Positions 1 to 9,889 of a stretch of DNA of 64,000 nucleotides are shown in pieces (within the stretch, counting starts at the first letter, position 1; each line of letters opens with the position of its first letter). Under the pieces are notes generated by a model. The model did not search any database and was not told the origin of the DNA. It saw only the letters and a list, made by a program, of their open reading frames with translations. The translations under genes were made by a program, and so were the position numbers. The DNA comes from Litsea cubeba. Lineage: Eukaryota > Streptophyta > Magnoliopsida > Laurales > Lauraceae. The DNA lies in assembly GCA_012931725.1 (NCBI GenBank), contig CM022952.1, positions 61,092,088 to 61,156,087 of the forward strand. Reading direction: 5' to 3'.

Positions 1-120
1 CATGCTCACAGCTCCGCAACCAGCGGGATTCTGGATCCACTGTCTCTGGATCCACTATCGCAAGGCAGTTCGTCTCGGCCAAAAGCTGACCACTTCGGCC
101 AATGGCAGCTCGACAAGACT

Positions 121-504
121 GCCAGCCTCCAGTACGGCAGGAAATCCTTCCTCCGGCTCGGCAGCAGTGCCAGTCTCCGGTTTCGGCCTCATGCCAGTTC
201 GCAGCTCCACAGCAGCGCCAGCCTCCAGTACGGCAGGAAATCCTTCCTCCGGCTCGGCAGCAGTGCCAGTCTCCGGTTTCGGCCTCATGCCAGTTCGCAG
301 CTCCACAGCAGCGCCAGCCTCCAGTACGGCAGGAAATCCTTCCTCCGGCTCGGTAGCAGTGCCAGTCTCCGGTTTCGGCCTCATGCCAGTTCGCAGCTCC
401 ACAGCAGCGCCAGCCTCCAGTACGGCAGGAAATCCTTCCTCCGGCTCGGCAGCAGTGCCAGTCTCCGGTTTCGGCCTCATGCCAGTTCGCAGCTCCACAG
501 CAGT
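121..504 (+). repeat. 96-bp tandem repeat, four copies, in the 3' region of element G
   Basis: Four head-to-tail copies of a 96-bp unit start at 121, 217, 313 and 409 and are nearly identical; one copy has gtagcag where the others have gcagcag. A partial unit follows to about 520. Because 96 is divisible by three, open frames run through the array on both strands and give 32-residue repeats, but this looks like a by-product and not a gene. Tandem arrays between pol and the 3' LTR are typical of Tat elements. Confidence 0.92.
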
Positions 505-750
505 GCCAGTCTCCGGTTTAGCAGCAGCACCCAGTCTATAGCTCGCCTCCTTCTCAGCTTGCCTCCTCAGCAGCAGTAGCAAGATACTCCTAAATAAATG
601 AGCCATCTCTCTTGGCTTTCAGCAACAATGCACCCTCCAGCTCCGGTCCATTGCCAGCCAGTCATCTCAAAACTATGAGCTGCTCCGAGGCACAAATGTT
701 GTCTTCCATGATACTCACCTTCTAACCTCAAAAGAGCAGCCTATTGAGCT
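505..750 (+). other. Non-coding 3' internal region of element G
   Basis: This stretch joins the 96-bp array to the polypurine tract of G. It contains short degenerate echoes of the array (cagctcc, gccagtctccgg) and no credible open frame. I read it as 3' untranslated sequence. Confidence 0.5.
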
Positions 751-768
751 CAGAAGCTGGGGGGCTTT
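751..768 (+). promoter_or_regulatory. Polypurine tract of element G
   Basis: The sequence tcagaagctggggggctt lies directly before the TG that opens the G LTR at 769. A G-rich tract immediately 5' of the 3' LTR is the primer for plus-strand DNA synthesis. The position and the TG boundary support the call. Confidence 0.75.
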
Positions 769-1575
769 GTGTGGGGAAAATCCCAAGAGAATCCTGGACA
801 AGGTGCTCCATCCCGGGCCCCCGTATCAGCAAGCCCATCCCGGCAAGTGTGGTCTCGTGCTCCACGCTTCCTATGCTCAACTCCCCTCACCTCGGCGGAT
901 CCACTCCGGCCAAAGCATCCCACTTCGGCTGCCCAGCTCGGCGACAGTACCAGGCCCTTCCACTTCGGCAACAGTGCCATGGCCCTACATCTCCGCCAGG
1001 TCTCACCCGGCACGACACTCCATCCCGGCCAAGCGCCTCATATCGATGAAAGTAGTGAGCACTGACAGCTGTCCTCCCATGGACGCTCAAGCACGCTATG
1101 GCCCGTGCGACAAGACAAGGGGATAGCCCGTATCTCCTGACAGATCGCCGTCCACAGCTCCCAAGGCACCAGGATATGGCCTAACGGGACAAGACAGGCT
1201 ACGACGGGACCAGACAGGCTACGATGAGACCGCGCCTCCCTAGTACCTGACAAAATGGGCTACGACAAGACAACCAACTACTCCTTTGCCTCCTCTTCTT
1301 CTACAAAAACGGAGCGACAGCTCCAGAGGAAGGGGGACGCCATTTACCACTCTGGTATGCCATCTTCTTCCCCAAAAATCTCCTCCCTCTGCTTAGTTCA
1401 TATACTAACTTAGGCATCGGAGAGCCCTGCGCCGCCCAGGCCAAGGTCCTCTGACCTGCATTTCTCCTTCCTTTTCTCAGGCTCCAGGCGCAGGCATCGG
1501 TGTCCCTAATCTCACTTGGGTAAGTCCTCTAAGGCACCCCCCATTATTGTGGGTCGTTATTTTTTTGCACCTACA
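769..1575 (+). repeat. 3' LTR of element G (807 bp)
   Basis: The LTR is bounded by TGTG at 769 and TACA at 1575. It holds short GC-rich degenerate repeats (acttcgg.., cagctcgg.., acaggctacga..), then a probable transcribed R/U5 part from about 1290 that includes the phrase ttaggcatcggag, which is common near the 3' ends of Tat-type LTRs. The left copy lies outside the window, so LTR identity cannot be measured here. Confidence 0.72.
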
Positions 1576-3631
1576 GCTATAACCTCAGGTTTTTAGAGAA
1601 CAAAGACCAAAAGGAGGTCCTATGTCCAATAAAAAAGCCGAGTAGACGGGCTGAAAAGCCATATCTAAGCCATTGGAGGCAGGAGGAGAAGGCAAGGACC
1701 TTGGGGGGGGGGGGGGTACCCCCCAAGGGACTTTTGTCACCTTGTTGCGGTGGCCGGTGTAGAACTTCCGCAGAGTTTTCTCTCTTTTTCCTTTCTCTGG
1801 ATTTCTGTCTGTGTGTTTGTGCTTTTTTCTCTGATGTTTCTGATGTCCTTTCTTCTTGGAGAGCTCTCCTATTTATAGGCTTTTAGGTAGCCATTTAGGA
1901 GGGTTTATGAGCCTTGATTGTCATAAAGCTGCATAATGGGAGGAGTTACAAAATTGAATTGTTTATTTTGTAACTCCTTTTTCTTGGCTTCTGATTGGCC
2001 GGAGGAGATTGAGGGCATTTAATCGCCTTTAATCGCCATGATGGGAGGAGTTTCATGGGTTAAATGCCATGAATCTCTTGACTTGTAACTCCCGAATGCT
2101 TGCTTCTGATTGGGCCGTCCAAAGAAATGGATTAATGACTGTAATAAAGCTAGTCAATTAATCGCATTAAGTGGTCGCCGAGCAGCTGAAGAGTCGCGGG
2201 CCGTGCCACGTCTTTTGGGATTCTTCTGTCGATGATCATCGATGGATCTTCATGTAGATCGACATCAGATGATCATGTAATTTCAGGTGTTTGTTGCCAA
2301 CAGCGGGTCGGTGCCATCTGTCCTGTCGATTTCTCGATCGGTCGGGTAGAAAGCACACTTTTTTTGGTTGACCGGGTGGCGATCAATATTGTTTTCGATA
2401 CTCTTGATGATTGACCCGTGTTTTGGACGGATGTCAGAGGACTTGGTGTCTCAAAAGCATGAATTTTGGAAAGTACCAGAGGCTGGGCTACTTCGAATCG
2501 CGAAAAAACGGCGAAAACCGGGGTTTCCGGGGCTTTCCCGGCGACCCCGGGTTCCAAGGTCGCCGGCGACCCTGGCCCAGGGTCGCAGGGGCCTGCGACC
2601 CTGGGGGGTTTTCCCCCCTTTGTGTCCCGTTTTGTGTCCCGTTTTGTGTCCGTTTTTGCTGTTTTTTCGATTCTTTTTTCTCCTGTACTTTTCCTTGACA
2701 TTTTGACCATTTATTGGCCTGATTTCTTTGTAGGAAACCTGATGAGAATCCTTGCATTTTATTTTGCAAAGTTTCCAATTTCCTGAGAAAGCCGAAGACT
2801 TTGTCGCGCAGAGCTGCCGATTTTCCGTCAGAAGCTGAAACTGGGTCAAACGATGTCGGAATGACCTGAAATTTGGTGTGAAGCCTGCTGAGCAATAAAT
2901 AAGACCAACCATAGGCTTTTGTTTTTGAAGCCGTTTTGGGTCCTATCACCAGTAGACTTGTTTTTTGTCGCGATGAAGATGTCGCGGTTTGATGTGCGGT
3001 CAACCGGTGTCCGATTGACTTGAAATTTGACAGGGAACCTATTGGAGTCATTTTAAGATGATCCGTAGGCTCTGTCTTGGAAACCATGGTCCCGGAGAGC
3101 TTTGCCGCCGAGAGGCCTGATTTGGCTTCCGAGCGTCAAACTATGGTCAAATGTTGTGGAAATGACCTGAAATTTGACGTGTAGCCCTTATAAGCATTTT
3201 GAAGCCGTCCATGTGCTCTATCTGATGAGTAATGGCCTCGGTGGTTCTCGCCGCCGAGAGGCTTGATTTAGCTGTTCGAGGGTTGATGTAGGGTCAAACG
3301 TTGTCGGTTTGACTCGGAAATTGACGTGGAGCCTTTTGGAAGTATTTGAGACTATCCATTGGCCCTGATCGAAGATTTGGCGTCTCCGATGCTTTTGCCG
3401 CCGAGAGCTCCTTTTTGGCTGTCTGAGAAGCGAAGTTAGGCCAAATGATTTTGAAATGGCCCGAAACTTCTTGTGTACTCCTCTTTTGGCTGTCTGGAAG
3501 AATCTTGCAGTTTTTGTCTGATTCTGACAAGATTTGATTTTTGGAAGCAGCATTGCCTATTTATGGCAGGTTGCGACTTCATGTAGCTCTTTGGATCTTG
3601 AAGAGGCAAAGTGACATTTTTGGTGTCAACA
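1576..3631 (-). repeat. 3' LTR of element A, outer part missing
   Basis: This matches 22547-24562 almost base for base. Read on the minus strand it starts TGTTGACACC at 3631. The outer 550 or so bases, present in the 5' LTR, lie left of element G and outside the window. Compared with the 5' LTR it has a longer G run near 1701, an extra GC-rich block of about 38 bp near 2570, and a duplicated gttttgtgtccc phrase near 2630. The promoter TATA motif is at 1870-1877. Confidence 0.93.
1699..1728 (-). repeat. G-run inverted repeat in the LTR of element A
   Basis: The arms ccttgggggg and ccccccaagg flank a G-rich centre that ends in gta, giving a strong potential hairpin. The same structure occurs at 22669-22693 and 29485-29510, and in eroded form at 61138-61163. 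The length of the G run differs in every copy. On the element strand it falls about 150 nt downstream of the TATA motif, so it would lie in the transcribed part of the LTR. Confidence 0.7.
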
Positions 3632-3650
3632 AATGCCCCTCGAGGTACAG
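3632..3650 (-). promoter_or_regulatory. Polypurine tract of element A
   Basis: On the minus strand the sequence reads ctcgaggggcatt directly before TGTTGACACC, the first bases of the 3' LTR. The purine run gaggggca next to the LTR start is the expected plus-strand primer. The same arrangement occurs at 63058-63075 in element F. Confidence 0.85.
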
Positions 3651-3845
3651 CGACGAGTTGCTTAACTTTTGTAGTCGATGTGCCTCGAAGAGATTTTCGA
3701 AGGAGAACCTGTGACTTGACCAAGAGTCTTTGAGCAGTCTTTCTTTTTGGTATTTGTAGCCTTTTGAGTTTCCAGGGGAATTTTATGGTAGTGAAAGGGA
3801 TCACATACCATCTCGAGGCAAAGTTTTGAAGATGACATCAGGGAT
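3651..3845 (-). other. 3' non-coding region of element A next to the polypurine tract
   Basis: This stretch matches 63076-63265 of element F closely. It contains no convincing open frame. Its conservation between two insertions suggests an intact family-specific 3' region. Confidence 0.5.
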
Positions 3846-4080
3846 GTGGATTTGGGTTTTGACCTTGTGACCTAACAGGCTATATGTGGCAGGTTAGGGG
3901 GTCGGGTTTGGTTTTGATCGTGTGACCCAACAAGCTGTATGTGGAATGTTGGGGGATCAATTTTGGTTTTGATCTTGTGACCTAACAGGCTGTATGTGGC
4001 AAGTTAGGGGATCAGGTTTTGGTTTTTGGTTTTGGTCTTGTGACCTAACAGGCTGTATGTGGCAAGTTAGGGGACCAGGA
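3846..4080 (+). repeat. Four-copy tandem repeat of about 55-60 bp
   Basis: Four diverged units share the core tgtgacctaacaggctgtat followed by gtggcaagttagggg. The cores lie near 3868, 3922, 3978 and 4040. The same four units are present at about 63270-63500 in element F, so the array predates both insertions. Confidence 0.85.
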
Positions 4081-4390
4081 TTTGGTTTGATTTTGTGGAA
4101 TGTTAATTTCAAGATTTTGGCTCAATTTGGTAGATGAGGCTGGATGGTTTGATTTTTGGAAGCTCATGGGGCTTGGAATTTTCTTTGTATGGTCCAATCA
4201 ACTCAAAAGAGGCATGGAACCATTTTTGTATGCTCTTGGTAAGAGGGATTTCTCTTTGACTAAAAGCCCAAAAAAAATTTTTTTTCTTTTTTTTTTGTTT
4301 TTGTGTGCCTAGGTGGTCAAACCTGGCTCATATGGCTAACCCATGGGACCTTAAGCTTTTGAAATGGCTTAGATCTCATATGGTGTCATT
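4081..4390. other. Non-coding spacer between two repeat arrays of element A
   Basis: This AT-rich stretch matches element F at about 63510-63810, with a longer T run here near 4280. No gene is seen. It lies upstream of the accessory gene promoter. Confidence 0.45.
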
Positions 4391-4397
4391 TTTGTAA

Positions 4398-4603
4398 AGA
4401 ATATCCAAAAATATCTCATTTGGATAGAGAATATCTAAGAATATCTTTACTTGGAGAGAATCTCTCATGATCCCTTTATTTTGGGATAGGATATCTCAAG
4501 ATATCTTTCTTTTGGGAAAGAATCCGTCATCGATTTCTTTTTGGGAGAAAATCCTTCAAGATATCTTTCTTTTGGGAAAGAATCTTTCTAATCTCTTTCT
4601 TTT
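4398..4603 (+). repeat. Imperfect repeats of about 35-60 bp upstream of the accessory gene, with an evening-element match
   Basis: Variants of gaatatctcaagatatcttt, each followed by a ttttggga-type phrase, occur about five times. Several contain the palindrome AAGATATCTT. The first unit holds a perfect AAAATATCT at 4408-4416, the core known in plants as the evening element. Element F carries the same core at 63821-63829. Whether it acts as an enhancer for the gene that starts at 4795 is inference from position. Confidence 0.7.
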
Positions 4604-4632
4604 GGTAAGGTTACTAACTAGTAACACTTACC
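4604..4632 (+). promoter_or_regulatory. 29-bp dyad upstream of the accessory gene TATA box
   Basis: The left arm GGTAAG-TTACT and the right arm AGTAA-CTTACC are inverted around a short centre. The dyad ends 33 bases before the TATA box at 4666. GGTAA-type boxes are known trihelix-factor sites in plants, so this could bind a dimeric regulator. That role is inferred. Confidence 0.45.
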
Positions 4633-4665
4633 TCTTTCTTCTTTCCTTCTTTGGTTGCTCTCCTC

Positions 4666-4673
4666 TATAAAAG
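4666..4673 (+). promoter_or_regulatory. TATA box of the antisense accessory gene
   Basis: TATAAAAG occurs in the context ctcctctataaaagcaagg, 129 bases before the ATG at 4795. A start about 30 bases downstream would give a leader of about 100 nt rich in CTT and TTC. This would be a promoter of its own, facing the opposite way to the LTR promoters of element A. Confidence 0.65.
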
Positions 4674-4794
4674 CAAGGAGAAGGTTGGATCTCTTGCTCT
4701 TATTACTTTCTTTTGCAATAATCTCAAGAGGGATTCAAGACCAAGAGCTTTTCTTCTTCAAGATCTTCAAGACTTTTCTTCTTCTTCTCCATCA

Positions 4795-7700
4795 ATGGCT
4801 TCAAGTAAGTTCCCTTTTTCAAGAAAACTCCATTGTAGGAAAAATAAAAAGATCTTTCTTTCTTTCCCTTTTTTTTTTGTTTCTTTCTTTTTCTTTTCTT
4901 CTTTTTTTTCACGTGTTTTCCCCTTCTTTTTTTTTTCACACGTTTTTTTTTTTCTTTCTTTTTTTTTCTCATGTTTTTGTTGTTTTTTTTTTTGTTTGTG
5001 GGCCGTACGGATCTGGCCGTACGGCCACGTGGCCTGTGGGCTAGCCCTCTTTTTTTTTCTCCTTTTTTTTTCCTCCCCCTTTTTTTCTTGAGAGAGTTTC
5101 TTTCTTTCTTTTTTTTTTCTTTCCCCTCTCTTTTTTTTTTAGAGAAAGTTTCTTTTCTTTTTTTTTTATTGCTCATCATGATAATGCATTTTTTTTCACA
5201 AACCAAGATGTTCATGCATGCATTCAATTTGTAAATTAAATTTGTAGCATGATGTGATAGCATACCTGAAAGTTTTTGCAAATTGGGAATTTGGAGCTCG
5301 CAGTGATGTTGAGCCCTTCCTGATTTTGCGGAGACTTTGAGGTTTCGAAAGTTTGGAGTTTCGGAGCTCGCAGCGATGTTGAGCCCATCTTCAAGCTTTC
5401 TATTTCTTTCGGGATAGTTCCTTTTCTTCGGAATTGCCCCGTCATCATGTCAAAATTTCGCCAGATTTCTTTTTTAGCGAGATTCTGTCATTTTGATGTT
5501 TGATCTTTTTCTTTTCCATCCTTTTCAGGTGGTTCCTCCAGAGCGAACAAGGGTAAAGAGCCTGCTACAAGCGTACCTCGTCGATCTTCTAGATCTTCTA
5601 ATCCGGCCGTTCAGCAGGCTTTTGAGAAGGTCCAGTATGTTGAGAGAAATCTGGAAGAGTGCGACTCCCTCAACAGAGATGAGATGAGGCAGCGACTGAT
5701 TGCTCTCAAGGGAGAGGAATTCTATAAGATCATGGTAAGCAGTCGTCCATGGGTGATGGAAGATCAGAGTGTTTTGCCCAAGCCTACCTTCTTCTTTGGT
5801 GATGCAGTCCCTGATGACATGACATACCAGAGGAGATGTTTTCAGTTTTCTTTCACAGCAGATGGTGAGAAGAAGACTGTTGCTACCCGGTCGACGTTTG
5901 ATCGCACCGTCTCGATTCTGAGCCTTGCCCCCACGTGCCCTAAGAGGGAAGATCCTCCAAGCTGGGTGAGAAGGACAAATGTAATCAAGACCGGGGTTTT
6001 TGTTGGCGGTTCTCCTGGATATACGGAGAGGTCGCCTGTTGACATGGACCTGTTGATGCCCTCCAGCGGCTACCAGGGCTCTGATTATCCGTCGGTCGAT
6101 TTGAGACCGGTGGGCCTTGGTATTTTCAGTGGTGACGGCAGCAATTGGATCAAGCCTTTTCGACTTCGTGGCCGCTTCAATGCTGACTCCGAGTAGAAGT
6201 CGTGGACTGATCGCGTCCTGCTGATTGGTGGCGCCGTTTTGAAGGAAGCCGGGATTTTTGATGCGGTCCGCGCCTTTAGGGAGATCGTGATCTTTTCCGA
6301 CGAGGCCTTCATGGCTATGCTGGAGTCATTCCTCCCACAAACCAATACCTTCGTTGTGACGAATGGTGAGATTGGTTTTTCTTTGAAGGAGCTGAGCGCT
6401 ATTACCGGATTGCCCATCCTCGGCAAACTCTATGAGGAGTTTATGCCGATTGACAGCGTCCTCGAGGGGCAGTCTGAGGAGTTCAGGCTTCTATACTTTT
6501 AGCTTGTCGCCTTCTATGATTTTTTGAAGGAGAAGGAGGGTTTGAAAGTTAGATCCAGCAGTTGGAAGAGTTTTAGCTCTTCATTCCCCAACTTTTTTGA
6601 TAGCAGGGAGTCCTTCTGATAGCGTGACCCAAGAAGCCGGAGCTCAGATCCAAGTTCAAAGAAGATCTTGGCCATGCAAGAAGAGTTGAGAGATTTCTGT
6701 GAAAGTACAAATGCCATATGTCCTGACATTGCACTGCGGAGAGATCTCGCTGTTTACCTCACTTATTGGCTTGGTGAGGCTGTTTTTGCTGGAGGAGATG
6801 GAACGCACATCAGGCCGCATTGTATTTTTCCGGCTTGTCAGATGGCGTTTGGAGAGCAGCTTGCTTTGGTGCCAGCTCTTTACTCCTACCTGTGTACCGA
6901 ACTGCAGGCTGCTGCTTTTCTGGTTCGGCTTGGGCTTCCCATGAATAGGGTATTTTCAGCCCATATCTTTTATTCGTGGTATGTATACCATTGTCCTGGC
7001 TTCCATCGGCTGGGTGCTGCATAGGATGATGATCCTCTGATGATTCGACTGGCTAAGGGCAAAGCCGTGTCCGAATCACTTTTGTTTGCCCGCATGAGGA
7101 TCCGACGGTTCAGGGACGTCGAGATGGGGCAGTCTTCAGTGAAGCTTTCTCCGGAGTTGCGGAAGAAGGCTTTTGATTTTGGTGCCTCCCGAGACTCTAC
7201 CAGGGCGGGGTCGGGAAGGCATTATTCCTTGACAAATGTAGAGAGAGAGTGGCTTTTCAGCATACGTGTCGGCACGATGGTGTACCGCAGACATCTTTTC
7301 GTCGACATCCAGCCGTATGTACCCTCTCGCTTTGCTTTGCAGCTGGGCTTTTCTCAAGGCGTTGTTGGAGCGTCTTCAAGCATGGTGAAGCGCTTTGGAG
7401 GCTTACAGGACGGGAGAAATGCATGGGCTTTCTATAGTGCTGAAGACACTACAGCCATGATTTCTTATCCTGTGTTGCTGACTTCCCGGACTGCCGGCTT
7501 TGCGAAGTGGTTCGCGGAGAGCTTTTCGGCATATCGGGGGCTTTCCAAGAAGGAGCTTGATGTGAAGCTGGTATCTGGAAAGGGCCTTGGAAAGTCGGAT
7601 GGCATCCGGCGAGAGGAAGTTTGGGCCTTCCTTTCTGGAGAGAAGCACAAGATAGGCTTTCTCGGTGACCAGGGCGTCATTGGTTCTGAAGCTGTTCGAG

Positions 7701-9442
7701 AAATACCTGATGAGGCCTTCGAGCAGCTAGAACAGGAGGAAGCCGAACTTGGCGCTTGGATGCAAGCGGCACAGAGGCAAGCTTCCGTGGAGTCTACTGG
7801 CAAGAGCAGACCATCCAGTGAGGAGTCAAGTGGGAAACCTGACTCTGACAGTGGGGCAGGTTCCTTTAAGAAGCGAGCCCGCCGGGGTAAGAGGGGGAGG
7901 AGTCATCATCACAGCAAGGGGCAGCATGAGGACTCTCCTGACTTGGAAGTTCCTCTTACTATCGATGAGGATGTGCCAGTGGATGCTGACGAGCCTCCAG
8001 AGAAGAGAAGCCGAGAAGAAGAGACCGTCGGTGAAGGTATGATTCTTCCTTTTTCTCTTTCCATTTCTTTTCATGGGATTTTTTCCATGTTATGATTTGC
8101 TTCTTGTTTCTGCTTTTCTTCTTTCTTTTTTTTTAGCAGAGGAAGACTTGGTGATGCCTGAGGTCCTAACCGATGAGGTGGTGATGGATCCTGTTGAGGC
8201 ACCTGAAGAAGAACCGAGGGACTCTGGAGTAAATCCAGAATCTCCAATTGGTACGACTTCTTTTGCTATTTTTTTTTTTGAGTTTGTGACTTGGTTTGCT
8301 AACACATTTTTTTTTGTGTCAGCTGACTTGCCACAGGGTTCTGATGACTTTGAACCATCGATGGACGCAAATGTTGATGATGCTTCCGATGAGTTCATGG
8401 AGGAAGAAAGTGTTCCGCCAGTCGTCGAAGAATGTATTTTGTAGTTATAACTCTGATAATGATTTTCAAACAGGGTCATATTCATACCTTTTTGTGTTTC
8501 CTTTGCAGGTTTTGAAGTGGCAGAGGAGGATCCGTCGTTTCCAGAGCAAGGGATGCCAGAGGTTAATCCAGAGGTAGAGACTCCTGGGACCAGTTCTGAC
8601 AATGTTGAGGAGATTCCTCGCGCTGAGATTCCTTCCCGAGCAGGAGCAGCTTCAACTGGAAAGAGTTCTTTTGTTACTCTTTCAACAGATGATGACATGA
8701 GCAGCCGACCAACGGAGTTGGGCGAATCTTCAGCTGGGCATCTCTTCTTTTTGCGAAGAAGGTGGTGGTGCGAGTTCTGAGCTCTTGGATTGAGACTCTC
8801 TTTTCTGGGCACTTGGAAGCCGGATTTAGCATGATCCAGCATGTGCGTGAGATTCTCGGTGATGCTGAAGAAGCTGGTCTGGATGTCACATATGCCAGGG
8901 CGATCGTTAATAGGATCATTGAGCTGGGTGACAAGTGGTTTGAGACCATGGGTTTTCCTGACGATCAGTTCTTCAAGGAGATGTTCTTGGACCCTGCGGA
9001 TAAGGCTCAATCTGACCTGGATGAGGCTACAGAAAGCAAGAAGCAGGCAGTCCGAGAGAGGAACTTAGAAGAGATAACCATCATTAGGCTGACACATGAC
9101 CTTAACATCCTTGATAGGGAGGTCGATGAGGCCAGGAAACGTCTTGAGCATCTGCAGGCACAAGTCGCTGCCAAGTGGACTGAAATAACAGAGGCTCGTG
9201 GAAGGGAGACTGCTCTGATTCACCGAGTTGCGGATGCCATTCGAGTTCTCAAAAGGAAGTCTGATGAGAACAAACAATGGAAAACCGCTCGAGGGAAGCT
9301 TTCCAGTGCAAAAGAAGGGTTACAGCCCACCCCAGCATCTCATGGCTGGTTCCTGAAGAAGCGTGCCTTGGAATCCTTGACGGATGAGGCCAAAAGCTTG
9401 CTTAAGGAGCTGAGCTCTTGGCTGGAGACCATTTTTTATTGA
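4795..9442 (+). pseudogene. Antisense accessory gene of element A: plant-mobile-domain-like protein with coiled-coil tail, five exons, decayed
   Basis: A spliced gene model fits well. Exon 1 is 4795-4804 (ATGGCTTCAA, donor GTAAGT), exon 2 is 5529-8036, exon 3 is 8140-8250, exon 4 is 8323-8433 and exon 5 is 8509-9442. All junctions keep frame with GT-AG ends, giving about 1,224 codons. Exon 2 from about 6206 has a pattern like the plant mobile domain: a phrase FLPQTNTFVVTNGEIGFSL, then a leucine-rich ITGLPILGK. Later come a basic stretch (KKRARRGKRGR), acidic exons 3-4 and a charged heptad-like region at about 9000-9300. In-frame stops lie at 6194, 6500, 6617, 6620 and 7022, and one base appears to be lost near 8741, because element C keeps the frame there. 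Antisense accessory genes are known in Tat elements. The function is unknown. Confidence 0.72.
4805..5528 (+). other. Intron 1 of the accessory gene, with poly-pyrimidine tract
   Basis: The donor CAA|GTAAGT and the acceptor cttttcag|GT bracket a 724-bp intron. Its first half (4850-5180) is a dense run of T and CTT tracts. Its second half holds a 20-base phrase, tttggagctcgcagtgatgt, that recurs as tttcggagctcgcagcgatgt about 70 bases later. A tiny first exon followed by a long pyrimidine-rich intron is common for host-type plant genes. Confidence 0.6.
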
Positions 9443-9469
9443 GCTCCTGTATACAGAAACCATCCTTCT

Positions 9470-9643
9470 TTTTTTTTTTTGGTACCACTTGTATTTTTTT
9501 TGGTACTTTTTTTTTAGTGCTTGTGAACACTTTCTTTTTTTTGGTACCACATGTATTTTTTTGGTACTCTTTTTTTGTAGTGCTTGTGAGCACTTTTCTC
9601 TTTTTTTTGGTACCACATGTATTTTTTTTGGTACTTTTTTTTT
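9470..9643 (+). repeat. Tandem repeat of 62-66 bp, T-rich
   Basis: Three units begin with ggtaccac at 9481, 9543 and 9609 and contain agtgcttgtgaacac or a close variant. They lie just past the stop codon of the accessory gene. A single related unit is seen in reverse at about 43370-43415 in element C. Confidence 0.85.
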
Positions 9644-9838
9644 GTTATCCCTACGCTCACTTGAATCTTTTTGTGATAAAAGTAATTGCTAAATGGGATG
9701 CTCTTCTTTTTGTTATCCCTACGCTCACTTGAATCTTTTTGTGATAAAAGTAATTGCTAAATGGGATGCTCTTTTTTTTTGTTATCCCTACGCTCACTTG
9801 AATCTTTTTGTGATAAAAGTAATTGCTAAATGGGATTT
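9644..9838 (+). repeat. Tandem repeat of 68-69 bp, three copies
   Basis: Units start with gttatccctacgctcactt at 9644, 9712 and 9781 and are almost identical. They sit in the 3' region of element A. High identity implies recent amplification. Confidence 0.9.
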
Positions 9839-9889
9839 GATCAAAAGGTTGTCATTTTGTGAAAATCTTTTGTCAAGTAATTGTTTTGG

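Larger units (their letters stand above)
1..1575 (+). mobile_element. Element G: 3' part of a Tat-like gypsy element inserted in the left LTR of element A
   Basis: This is the right-hand end of an LTR retrotransposon whose body lies left of the window. It shows, in order, a repeat-rich 3' internal region, a polypurine tract at about 751-768 and an 807-bp 3' LTR that starts TGTGTGGGG and ends GCACCTACA at 1575. The sequence from 1576 onward matches the LTR of element A from 22547 onward, so G interrupts that LTR. The 5 bases after G (gctat) should be the target duplication, but the matching copy lies outside the window. The Tat assignment rests on the polypurine tract and on LTR wording such as cttaggcatcgg. 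No coding domain is present, so the lineage is an inference. Confidence 0.75.

Noticed and set aside
2..606. Long open frames of 179 and 183 codons on both strands over the 96-bp array
   Set aside because: They are produced by a repeat whose length is a multiple of three. No start context, domain or flanking gene signal supports a protein.
4651..5281. Frames made almost only of Phe/Leu/Ser or Lys/Arg/Glu
   Set aside because: They are translations of the T- and CTT-rich tract in intron 1 of the accessory gene.
8517..8780. Separate small gene inside the accessory gene
   Set aside because: It is exon 5 read up to the one-base loss near 8741. The following frame (8762-9442) continues the same protein, as element C shows.
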